Source: an uncultured Planctomycetaceae bacterium
GTDB taxonomy: Bacteria > Planctomycetota > Planctomycetia > Pirellulales > Thermoguttaceae
NCBI GenBank assembly: GCA_947307005.1
Contig: CAMZHY010000046.1
Span: 1-13,315 of the forward strand
Reading direction: 5' to 3'
DNA: 13,315 nucleotides
In this document: positions 1 through 6,020 of the stretch, piece by piece
How the letters are laid out: each line of letters opens with the position of its first letter
How positions within the stretch are numbered: position 1 is the first letter of the stretch
Position numbers and translations under genes: made by a program
The notes under the pieces: model-generated
What the model saw: the letters and a program-made list of their open reading frames with translations, nothing else
Databases searched by the model: none
Told to the model about the DNA's origin: nothing

Positions 1-130
1 ACTCGGCGCGAATCTCTGGCTTGCGCTCGGCGCCGGAACCTTCGCGATTATCGCGCTCCTGTTCTTCCTGGGACGCAAGGTTCCCGTTTCGCTTCCCGAC
101 GAATCGACGGCGGAACCCGTTTCCGAATAA
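1..130 (+). CDS. C-terminal end of a membrane protein (partial, runs off left edge)
   Basis: An open frame enters from the left edge (first full codon at base 2) and stops at TAA 128-130, giving 42 residues. It contains one hydrophobic helix of about 20 residues (from NLWLALGAG to ALLFFLG), then a basic pair (RK) and a short acidic, proline-containing tail ending in EPVSE. The order helix, RK, polar tail fits the last transmembrane helix and cytoplasmic tail of a multi-pass protein such as a major-facilitator-type transporter. There is too little sequence to name a family. The real start is outside the window. A weak hairpin and T-run lie downstream, before the next gene. Confidence 0.6.
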   Translation, partial: LGANLWLALGAGTFAIIALLFFLGRKVPVSLPDESTAEPVSE

Positions 131-165
131 GACGTTCGTTAGACTAATCGAATCTAATTCCATTC

Positions 166-193
166 CGCCGTTTCGACGACGGCGACGATTTTT
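166..193 (+). terminator. weak hairpin plus T-run, possible terminator
   Basis: CGCCGT (166-171) can pair with ACGGCG (179-184) around a 7-nt loop, and five T follow at 189-193. The stem is only 6 bp and is separated from the T-run by four bases, so it is a weak candidate. It lies after the membrane-protein stop and just before the ribosome site of the next gene. The 131-209 gap holds nothing else convincing. Confidence 0.25.
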
Positions 194-209
194 ACAAAAG
201 GAGAAGAAA

Positions 210-1016
210 ATGAATCGACGCGACGCGGTTAAAACGACGCTTGCCGTTTTGGGCGGGTTCGCCTTGACGAATTCCGTTGCGAACTCCGTTTCGGCGCAGG
301 AGAACAAATCTCTGCGTTTACGGATTTTGTCCTACAATATTCAGATTGGACGCGGACCGGGCGGGTCCTATTCCGACCCGAGTCAGGCGCATTTAGACAG
401 GACGGCGGCGGTCGTGAACGCCGCGAAGCCCGACGTCGTCGGTCTTCAGGAAGTGGACAATAAAACGAATCGCAGCGGTTCCGACGTCGATCAACTCGGC
501 GAAATCGCAAAAATGACGTCGCTCATTCCGACGTTTGTTTCGAAGATCGAGCTTCCCGGCGGTCTTTACGGAGTCGGCGTTCTTTCGAAAGAAAAACCGA
601 TCTCGACGACGTTCGCCTACATCAAGGGCTCCTCGCACCGACGCGTCCTTGAGATTTGCGAATTCGAGCGTTTTTACTTCTTCAACACGCATTTTCCGCT
701 GACGGCGGAAACGAGAATCGCGGCGGTGAAGGTCGTTAACGAGGAGGCCGACAAGCGGCGCGACAAGCCGATTTTCTTCCTCGGCGACCTCAACGCCGAA
801 CCGGACTCCGCCGAGATCAAAGAACTCAAAGAAACTTGGACCCAAATCAGCCCCGACGGTCCGACGTTCCCCGCGGACGATCCTAAAGTGCAGATCGACT
901 ATATCTTTGTGAGAAACGCGGATAAAGTCGTCGTCCACGAGGCGCGCGTCGTCGACGATTCCACGACGTCGGATCACCGCCCCGTCTTCTGCGACGTCGA
1001 AGTTTCCGGAAAGTAA
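210..1016 (+). CDS. exported endonuclease/exonuclease/phosphatase-fold metal-dependent hydrolase
   Basis: This 268-residue protein has the EEP (DNase I-like) fold, whose members cut phosphodiester or phosphoester bonds using a divalent metal. Family landmarks appear in order: SYNI (N43), LQEVD (E81, metal ligand), NTHFP (H161), GDLNAEPDS (D193/N195), IDYIF (D230) and TSDHRP (D255/H256), so the catalytic set looks complete. The N-terminus MNRRDAVKTT followed by a hydrophobic stretch and a VSAQ-like cleavage region around residue 30 looks like a Tat-type signal, so the enzyme probably acts outside the cytoplasm. The start at 210 is chosen over the longer frame because AAAGGAG lies at 197-203, 6 nt upstream, and because it yields the signal peptide. 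Substrate cannot be told: the family includes nucleases, sphingomyelinases and inositol phosphatases. It converges on the next gene and shares a terminator with it. Confidence 0.88.
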   Translation: MNRRDAVKTTLAVLGGFALTNSVANSVSAQENKSLRLRILSYNIQIGRGPGGSYSDPSQAHLDRTAAVVNAAKPDVVGLQEVDNKTNRSGSDVDQLGEIAKMTSLIPTFVSKIELPGGLYGVGVLSKEKPISTTFAYIKGSSHRRVLEICEFERFYFFNTHFPLTAETRIAAVKVVNEEADKRRDKPIFFLGDLNAEPDSAEIKELKETWTQISPDGPTFPADDPKVQIDYIFVRNADKVVVHEARVVDDSTTSDHRPVFCDVEVSGK

Positions 1017-1038
1017 CGCGCGGCGTTCGCGTCTGTTG

Positions 1039-1084
1039 AAAAAAGAAGACCGCAAACGAAAACGAATCGTTTGCGGTCTTTTAG
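1039..1084. terminator. strong bidirectional intrinsic terminator
   Basis: AAGACCGCAAACG (1046-1058) and CGTTTGCGGTCTT (1068-1080) form a perfect 13-bp stem around a 9-nt loop. The plus strand continues into T-rich CTTTTAG. The minus strand leaves the stem into a T-run, complementary to the A-run at 1039-1044. It sits between two convergent genes (stops at 1016 and 1131) and can end both transcripts. Confidence 0.9.
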
Positions 1085-1130
1085 TACAGGCGCGTTTTCA
1101 GCCCGCTAGACGAATATCCGACGAAAGCGC

Positions 1131-1865
1131 TCACCAGCGGAACGGTTCGCTTGGCGTCATATTATATTTGGCGTCAAACTTTTGTTCATTCATAGTCAGG
1201 TAAATGATTCCTTCGATCAGACCGCATAACGCAGAAGCTCCCGGGAGAATGAAGATGGAAACGATGAACAGAATTCCCCAACCCCAACTTCCAAGGTAAA
1301 ACTTATGGAGACCGATTCCCCCGAGTAGAATCCCCAACAGACCGGCCGTCGTTTTGCCGTGCTTTTTATTCAAGTTATTGACGCCGTCCGCGCGCGGAAC
1401 GGGCGGCGGAACGACAGCGCCGTCTTGCCGTGCGCCGCAACTTGAGCAAAACAGTTGATTCGCCTGAAGCTGAGCTCCACACTGTCTACAGAAGACAGGC
1501 GACGGCGTAGAGGGGCGACCGTCGGTCTTCGAACCGCATTTTGAACAAAACGCTTGTCCGGACGCGACGGCGCTTCCGCAACCGGGACAGGTTAGACCGG
1601 CGGGCGGAGGCGTTTGAGGCGCAAACGGCTCTTGACGCTGTTCTTCCGCCGCTTTGGGCGTCGGAGAAGGGAAGGGCAAGGGGTCGGACTTCGCTTCTTC
1701 GGGGAAGACAATTCCATTGACTTTCTCGGCGCGGGCGCGTTTGCCGTCCTCGGTCTCAACGACCGTATTCTTATTGATAACGCCGCGAAGCGCCATTGAT
1801 TTTAGCTCCTGCGCCGTCGTCGGTATTTTGTTTCCCGCCTCGTCGTAATAATACAGTTGGCTCAC
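1131..1865 (-). CDS. GYF-like / double zinc-ribbon / TM2-domain membrane protein
   Basis: This 244-residue protein has three parts. Residues 1-55 (LYYYDEAGNKIP, then a LRGVI…TVV segment) resemble the GYF_2 domain that often starts such proteins. A proline-rich linker (about 60-90) follows. Next come two zinc ribbons: CPGC 93-96 with CSKC 107-110, and CRQC 126-129 with CSSC 140-143. Residues about 169-226 form a TM2 domain: KTTAGLLGILLGG, then GLHKFYLG, then a second hydrophobic helix ending GLIEGIIYL. It is probably an inner-membrane protein with the ribbons on the cytoplasmic side; molecular function is unknown. The start is GTG at 1863-1865, supported by AAGGAG (complement of 1874-1879) 8 nt upstream. 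It is 82 bp downstream of the oxidoreductase pair and could be their last operon member. No separate promoter was recognised in that gap. Confidence 0.85.
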   Translation of the reverse strand: MSQLYYYDEAGNKIPTTAQELKSMALRGVINKNTVVETEDGKRARAEKVNGIVFPEEAKSDPLPFPSPTPKAAEEQRQEPFAPQTPPPAGLTCPGCGSAVASGQAFCSKCGSKTDGRPSTPSPVFCRQCGAQLQANQLFCSSCGARQDGAVVPPPVPRADGVNNLNKKHGKTTAGLLGILLGGIGLHKFYLGSWGWGILFIVSIFILPGASALCGLIEGIIYLTMNEQKFDAKYNMTPSEPFRW

Positions 1866-1901
1866 TCTATGATCTCCTTTTTTAGTATCTGTTTAGACCT
1901 C

Positions 1902-1937
1902 GACTCGTCGCGAAAAGAGCCGCGACGAGTCTTTTTT
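1902..1937 (+). terminator. hairpin with T-run on the plus strand, between two minus-strand genes
   Basis: GACTCGTCGCG (1902-1912) pairs perfectly with CGCGACGAGTC (1921-1931), giving an 11-bp stem with an 8-nt loop, followed by six T at 1932-1937. This is a classical intrinsic terminator, but reading on the plus strand, while both neighbours are on the minus strand. On the minus strand the stem is followed by GAGGTCTAAAC, with no T-run. It may block antisense transcription, or act as an mRNA 3'-end stabiliser or partial attenuator for the oxidoreductase transcript. Confidence 0.6.
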
Positions 1938-1947
1938 ACGTCGCGCG

Positions 1948-3168
1948 TCAGAGCGAATACTGCGGAACCTTAAGCGTTTCGCCGTCTTTGAGTGCGGAAA
2001 GGTGCGCGTAATAGCCGGGAACCGTCATGTTGAGCGCGTCCACGATTCCGACGCGCGTATCCTGATCTTTGAGGATCGCGTCGACGAAATCGCAGCAGAG
2101 GTACCCGTGCGAGCCGCCGTGTCCGCCCGCGTCGACTCCCGGAGGAAGCGCGGGCTTCTTGATCGAATCGCCGAGAGATTCGACGATGCTGCGCCCGTCG
2201 GCGTTTCCCGTGTACGCTTTGTCAATCGGGACGTACGTGGCGTCGAAGCCGCCGATCTGACCGCGAACGCGTCCGGCCTCGAGATAGGTTCCGTACGCGT
2301 TGCAGCACATCATGCGCGACAGTCCGCCTTCGGACGTGTGCAGGAATGCCGCTTCGCCGACGAATTTGTTCGGATCGACGCCTGGATAGGTCGAACGAAT
2401 CCCATGGGCGCTCACGTCGAGGAAGCTCTTGTGAGTCACGCCGACGTAATAGGCGGTCGCGTGCGTCGGATACCAAAGTGGGAAACCGTTTTTGCGCCAG
2501 TCGTTGTAGGACGGATAGGACGGAGCGGTCGGCTCTTTCGTGTGGTCGTATTCCCCTTCGGAGTAGACGATTTTGCCAAAGCCGCCCGCCTTGTAGATTT
2601 TCTCCATCGCGTAGACGTCGTCGTGGAACGTCGACGTTTCGAACATCGCGTATTTCAAACCGGGGTTCTTTTTGACGGTCTCGAAGAGCGCGTCGCCGTC
2701 CTCGGGGTTGCCGTAGAAGACGGGGACGGCGTGACACACGTGCTTGCCGTGTTCGAGGCAGAGTTTGGCGTGACGAGCGTGGGACGGCGCGTCGGTCGCG
2801 CAAAAGATCGCTTCGATGGAATCGTCTTTAACCATCTCCTCCAAGGACGGATAAGTCTTTTCACACTTGACCTTTTTCGCAAGTTCGGCGCAACGATCCG
2901 GGAAGAGGTCGGAAACGGCGACGATCTCCACGTTCGGATGGTCTTGGAACGAGAACGCGGCGGAGAATTTGCAGTAACCGTAGCCGACGAGTCCGACGCG
3001 GAGTTTGCGGTCGGTATAGGGTTCCCATTTCTTTTCCGAAGATTCCGTTTCGGTCTGGTCGAAGCCGGGGACTTTTTCGTCGGCCCGAGTCGAACCGGTC
3101 AGAACGTAAGGCGTCGCGACGGACGCGACGGCGGCGCCGAGGAAGGAACGACGATCGATCTTTTTCAT
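1948..3168 (-). CDS. Tat-exported Gfo/Idh/MocA-family oxidoreductase (copy 2 of tandem pair)
   Basis: This 406-residue protein belongs to the NAD(P)-dependent sugar or cyclitol oxidoreductase family. The N-terminus has a twin-arginine signal (DRRSFLGAA, residues 5-13) with a TRADEK region near residue 28, so the folded protein is probably sent across the membrane with its cofactor, as known for glucose-fructose oxidoreductase. The Rossmann domain starts at about 56 (VGLVGYGYC), with AVSDLFPDR near 84-92 and FCATDAPSH near 122-130. The usual catalytic EKP tripeptide is replaced by AVP (147-149, in CHAVPV), and the third glycine-loop position is K67. Conserved C-terminal features are WYPTHATAYYVGVT (232-245) and GGHGGSHGYLCCDFVD (348-363). 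AAAGGAC (complement of 3174-3180) lies 5 nt before ATG. It follows its paralogue after only 29 bp, so the two are almost certainly co-transcribed. Substrate unknown. Confidence 0.88.
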   Translation of the reverse strand: MKKIDRRSFLGAAVASVATPYVLTGSTRADEKVPGFDQTETESSEKKWEPYTDRKLRVGLVGYGYCKFSAAFSFQDHPNVEIVAVSDLFPDRCAELAKKVKCEKTYPSLEEMVKDDSIEAIFCATDAPSHARHAKLCLEHGKHVCHAVPVFYGNPEDGDALFETVKKNPGLKYAMFETSTFHDDVYAMEKIYKAGGFGKIVYSEGEYDHTKEPTAPSYPSYNDWRKNGFPLWYPTHATAYYVGVTHKSFLDVSAHGIRSTYPGVDPNKFVGEAAFLHTSEGGLSRMMCCNAYGTYLEAGRVRGQIGGFDATYVPIDKAYTGNADGRSIVESLGDSIKKPALPPGVDAGGHGGSHGYLCCDFVDAILKDQDTRVGIVDALNMTVPGYYAHLSALKDGETLKVPQYSL

Positions 3169-3197
3169 GAGAAGTCCTTTCGCAGAGGAGGATTAAA

Positions 3198-4442
3198 TCA
3201 AAGAGTATATTCCGGAAGCTTCATCACTTCGCCGTCTTTCGCGGCGGAGAGGTGCGCGTAATAGCCGAGCGTCGTCATGTTGAGCGCGTCGATGATTCCG
3301 ACGCGAGGCTCTTGGTCTTTGAGAATCGCGTCGACGAAGTCGCAGCAGAGGTATCCGTGCGAGCCGCCGTGTCCGCCCGGCTCGACTCCCGGAGGCAACG
3401 CGGGCTTGAGTAGCGACTTGCCGAGCGAATCCACGATCGCCTGACCTTCGCCCGTGCCCGTATACCCCTGTTCCAGCGGACGGTACGTGGCGTCGAACCC
3501 GCCGATCTCGCCGCGAACGCGCCCGTTTTCCAGATAGGTTCCGTACGATTCGCTGTACATAACGCGCGCCATTCCGCCTTCTTCCGTGTTCAGAAGCGCG
3601 ACTTCCGCGACGAACGTGTTACCGATCTTATTGGGTTCTTTTGGGACGAAGGAATTAATGCCGCGCGCCGAGACGTCGACGAATCTCTTGTGGGTCACGC
3701 CGACGTAGTACGCGCTCGCGTGCGTCGGATACCACAGCGGCGAACCGGAGCCTCGCCACCCGCCGTAGGAGCCGATCGAAGGGGCGCCCGGCGCGGTCGT
3801 GTGGTTGTACTCGCCTTCCGTGTAGATCAGACGTCCAAAACCTCCCGCCTTATAGATTTTTTCCATCGCGTAGAGGTCGTCGTGGAAGACCGACGTCTCG
3901 AACATCGCGTACTTGAGTCCGCGATTCTTTTTGACGCATTCGAGGAGTTTTTCACCCTCTTCCGGCTGACCGTAATGAACGGGGACCGCGTGACATACGT
4001 GCTTGCCGTGTTCGAGGCAAAGGATGCAGTGCCGGGGGTGCGACGGGGCGTCGGTCGCGCAGAAAATCGCTTCGATCGAGTCGTCCTTAACCATTTCTTC
4101 GAGAGAAGGATAGGTCTTTTCACACTTCACTCGTTTGGCGAGCGCGGCGCAACGATCCGGGAAAAGATCGGAAACGGCGACGACTTCAACGTTCGGATGG
4201 TTCTGGAAATAGAACTCCGCCGAAAACTGGCAAACGCCGTAGCCGACAAGCCCGACGCGCAGTTTACGGTCGGTATAGGGACGCCATTCCTGAAGAGGAT
4301 CGTATTCCGTGTCGGTGAGGTCGAATCCGGCGATTTTCGGCGACTTTTCGTCGGCGCGAGCGGTCGAGGAGAAGAAATACGGGGCGAGCGGCGACGCGGC
4401 TGCGGCGCCTAAAAACGTACGACGATTCATTTTAGATTGCAT
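3198..4442 (-). CDS. Tat-exported Gfo/Idh/MocA-family oxidoreductase (copy 1 of tandem pair)
   Basis: This 414-residue paralogue of the downstream gene is identical at roughly two-thirds or more of positions by eye. It has a twin-arginine signal (NRRTFLGAAAAS, residues 6-17), a Rossmann start VGLVGYGVC (63-71) with Q72 at the third loop position, AVSDLFPDR near 89-97, AVP (152-154) instead of EKP, WYPTHASAYYVGVT, and the same GGHGGSHGYLCCDFVDAIL block near the C-terminus. The differences cluster in the signal, the region after EGEY, and a short insertion around EPNKIGNT. The ATG at 4442 has no good Shine-Dalgarno; an in-frame ATG four codons later (4430) would also keep the signal peptide and is an alternative start. 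The gene is first in its transcript, about 55 nt after a predicted start site. The divergent lactonase gene suggests sugar oxidation to a lactone. Confidence 0.88.
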   Translation of the reverse strand: MQSKMNRRTFLGAAAASPLAPYFFSSTARADEKSPKIAGFDLTDTEYDPLQEWRPYTDRKLRVGLVGYGVCQFSAEFYFQNHPNVEVVAVSDLFPDRCAALAKRVKCEKTYPSLEEMVKDDSIEAIFCATDAPSHPRHCILCLEHGKHVCHAVPVHYGQPEEGEKLLECVKKNRGLKYAMFETSVFHDDLYAMEKIYKAGGFGRLIYTEGEYNHTTAPGAPSIGSYGGWRGSGSPLWYPTHASAYYVGVTHKRFVDVSARGINSFVPKEPNKIGNTFVAEVALLNTEEGGMARVMYSESYGTYLENGRVRGEIGGFDATYRPLEQGYTGTGEGQAIVDSLGKSLLKPALPPGVEPGGHGGSHGYLCCDFVDAILKDQEPRVGIIDALNMTTLGYYAHLSAAKDGEVMKLPEYTL

Positions 4443-4504
4443 AGGGAGTCTGCCTACTGTGAATGAAAATGGAGGAGCGCCGACGCGCCCGGAAAACGTT
4501 CCCT

Positions 4505-4533
4505 ATTATACCGCCGCTGATTTCGAGTTTCAA
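4505..4533 (-). promoter_or_regulatory. sigma70-type promoter for the oxidoreductase operon
   Basis: On the minus strand, TTGAAA (complement of 4528-4533) is followed after exactly 17 nt by a perfect TATAAT (complement of 4505-4510). Transcription would start near 4498, giving a leader of about 55 nt before the ATG at 4442. This is the best promoter match in the window. Confidence 0.7.
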
Positions 4534-4591
4534 CAATTTCGCGCGACGACGGCGAGAAATTCGTTTTTGCGAACGTCGTTGAGAATAGGGC

Positions 4592-4601
4592 CGTTCGAAC
4601 G
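4592..4601. promoter_or_regulatory. 10-bp palindrome CGTTCGAACG next to a -35 box
   Basis: A perfect 10-bp palindrome ends one base before the -35 element (4603-4608) of the lactonase promoter. The position suits an activator or repressor half-site pair, but the motif is short. Confidence 0.25.
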
Positions 4602-4602
4602 C

Positions 4603-4631
4603 TTGATTTCGAGTCGATCGCGGGTTATCAT
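4603..4631 (+). promoter_or_regulatory. sigma70-type promoter for the lactonase operon
   Basis: TTGATT (4603-4608) and TATCAT (4626-4631) are separated by exactly 17 nt, giving a predicted transcript start near 4638 and a leader of about 54 nt. It points away from the promoter at 4505-4533, so the two make a back-to-back divergent pair within 130 bp. Confidence 0.55.
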
Positions 4632-4691
4632 CTTATGCGGCGAGGGAACGCGCCTTCGTCTCGAAATTGAAAACAGGAGCTTGAACATATC

Positions 4692-5981
4692 ATGAGAACG
4701 ACCGCCGTTATTTTTCCGTCGTTTCTAACCGTCGCGCTCGCGCTCATTTTGGCGCTGTCCGCCGTTAAGAGCGCAAACGCCGAGCAATATTGGATCTACT
4801 TTGGAACGTCGACGGGCGACACGACGCAGGAGCAGAAGGAGAAGGGGATTCCTCGTTCAGAGGGAATCTACGTCGGCAAGTTTGACTCGGAGACGGGCGC
4901 GATTTCCGACGTTCGACTCGCGCTCAAGGCCGCGTCGTCCGGGTATCTGGCGACGGCGCCGGGAAAAGACCGCCTTTGGTTTGTCGGAACCGCCGCGCCG
5001 TCCGACGGCTGGGCGAACGCTTACGCGTGCAAGGTCGATCGTAAAACCGGCGATCTAACGCTCATGAACGGGATTCCGACGACGGGGCAGGGCGTCTGCC
5101 ATACGAGCGTCCGTCCCGACGCGAAGTATTTGAACGCCGCCAACTATTCGAGCGGCGATTTCTCCGTGATTAAACTCAAGGAAGACGGCTCCGTCGACAA
5201 AGTAACCGCGAAATATCATCGCGACGGCAGCGGTCCGCTCAAGCGCCGTCAGGATCATCCTTACGGCCATTCTTCTTATTTCGTCAAGACGAACGGCGTC
5301 TGGCGCGTCGTCATGAGCGACCTCGGCTCCGACCGTATTTACATCGCGCGACTCGACGAAGAAACGGGCGCGCTCGAAGAAGACCCCGACGTTCCGTTCC
5401 TCGCGACGCCCGCGGGCGCCGGTCCGCGCCATCTCGCCTTCACGGAAGACGCCAACGGCAAACTGATCGTCTTCTCGATCAACGAACTTGATTCGACCCT
5501 TTCGGCGTTCCGCGTTGATTTTGCAAAGGGCGAGGGGAAGCGTCTCGGAACGTGGACGACGATCGAAGAAGAGTATCGCGCGAAGCTCACCGACGAAGAG
5601 ACCCTCGTCGACGGCAAGGAGTACACGTACGGCAACAAGACCGCCGCGATTGAATTTGTCGCGCTTCCGAATGGAAAACACGTCGTTTACGCGAGCAACC
5701 GCGGTCAGAACACGGTCGTCGCGTTTGACGCAGACGCGGTCTGCGCGGGGGACGAGAATCCCGACATGCCGCTGCTGCAACGGATTTCCACCTACGGCGC
5801 GTTTCCGCGTTTCTTCATGCTCGACCCCACGAATCATTTTCTCGTCGTGAGCAATAAGAAATCGGGTTCGATCTACGTTTACGCGATCGATCAAGAGACG
5901 GGACTTCTCAAGCTCACGAGCGACAAGCCGACGCAAATCGCGTGGGTTATCGCGGGCGCGTTCGTCCCCGTTGAGAAATAG
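4692..5981 (+). CDS. exported beta-propeller lactonase (6-phosphogluconolactonase-like, lactonase family)
   Basis: This 429-residue protein resembles the seven-bladed propeller lactonase family (YkgB / 3-carboxymuconate cyclase type), whose members open sugar lactones. Typical features are YWIYFGTSTGDT (33-44), SEGIYVGKFDSETGA (56-70), CHTSVRPDAKYL (137-148), HPYGHSSYF (189-197), MSDLGSDRIYIARLD (208-222), PAGAGPRHLAF (240-250), SNRGQNTVVAF (336-346) and the late FPRFFMLDP (371-379); several are repeated blade motifs. Residues 1-30 form a Sec signal peptide with a likely cut after ANA. Export argues against the cytosolic pentose-phosphate role and for an unphosphorylated sugar lactone. AGGAG at 4675-4679 lies 12 nt before ATG, a little far. 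It is divergent from two oxidoreductases that could make its substrate and leads the plus-strand operon. Confidence 0.85.
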   Translation: MRTTAVIFPSFLTVALALILALSAVKSANAEQYWIYFGTSTGDTTQEQKEKGIPRSEGIYVGKFDSETGAISDVRLALKAASSGYLATAPGKDRLWFVGTAAPSDGWANAYACKVDRKTGDLTLMNGIPTTGQGVCHTSVRPDAKYLNAANYSSGDFSVIKLKEDGSVDKVTAKYHRDGSGPLKRRQDHPYGHSSYFVKTNGVWRVVMSDLGSDRIYIARLDEETGALEEDPDVPFLATPAGAGPRHLAFTEDANGKLIVFSINELDSTLSAFRVDFAKGEGKRLGTWTTIEEEYRAKLTDEETLVDGKEYTYGNKTAAIEFVALPNGKHVVYASNRGQNTVVAFDADAVCAGDENPDMPLLQRISTYGAFPRFFMLDPTNHFLVVSNKKSGSIYVYAIDQETGLLKLTSDKPTQIAWVIAGAFVPVEK

Positions 5982-6009
5982 CGCGTTTTTCGGGATTGAC
6001 TCCGTTTGC

Positions 6010-6016
6010 AGGAAGG
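6010..6016 (+). promoter_or_regulatory. ribosome binding site deciding the start at 6021
   Basis: AGGAAGG lies 4 nt upstream of ATG 6021. A TTG at 6006 would open the frame five codons earlier but would place this site inside the coding region, so 6021 is preferred. Confidence 0.6.
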
Positions 6017-6020
6017 TCAA

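Larger units (their letters stand above)
4520..4667. repeat. three copies of ATTTCGAG in the divergent regulatory gap
   Basis: TGATTTCGAGT occurs at 4518-4528 and again at 4604-4614 as an 11-bp direct repeat. The core ATTTCGAG (4520-4527 and 4606-4613) occurs a third time inverted as CTCGAAAT at 4660-4667. The first copy lies in the spacer and touches the -35 of the minus-strand promoter; the second overlaps the -35 of the plus-strand promoter. The third lies in the predicted leader, 8 nt before the lactonase ribosome site. Placement suggests binding sites of one regulator. TCGA-containing words are common in this DNA, so chance is not excluded. Confidence 0.4.

Noticed and set aside
2002..3261. 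A 419-codon open frame on the plus strand opposite the second oxidoreductase
   Set aside because: It is an antisense shadow: it mirrors the oxidoreductase codon by codon, and a similar one appears opposite the paralogue. It shows no domain and no ribosome site.
4309..4695. A 128-codon plus-strand open frame spanning the divergent regulatory gap
   Set aside because: It overlaps the signal-peptide end of one gene and both predicted promoters, and its product has no recognisable feature.
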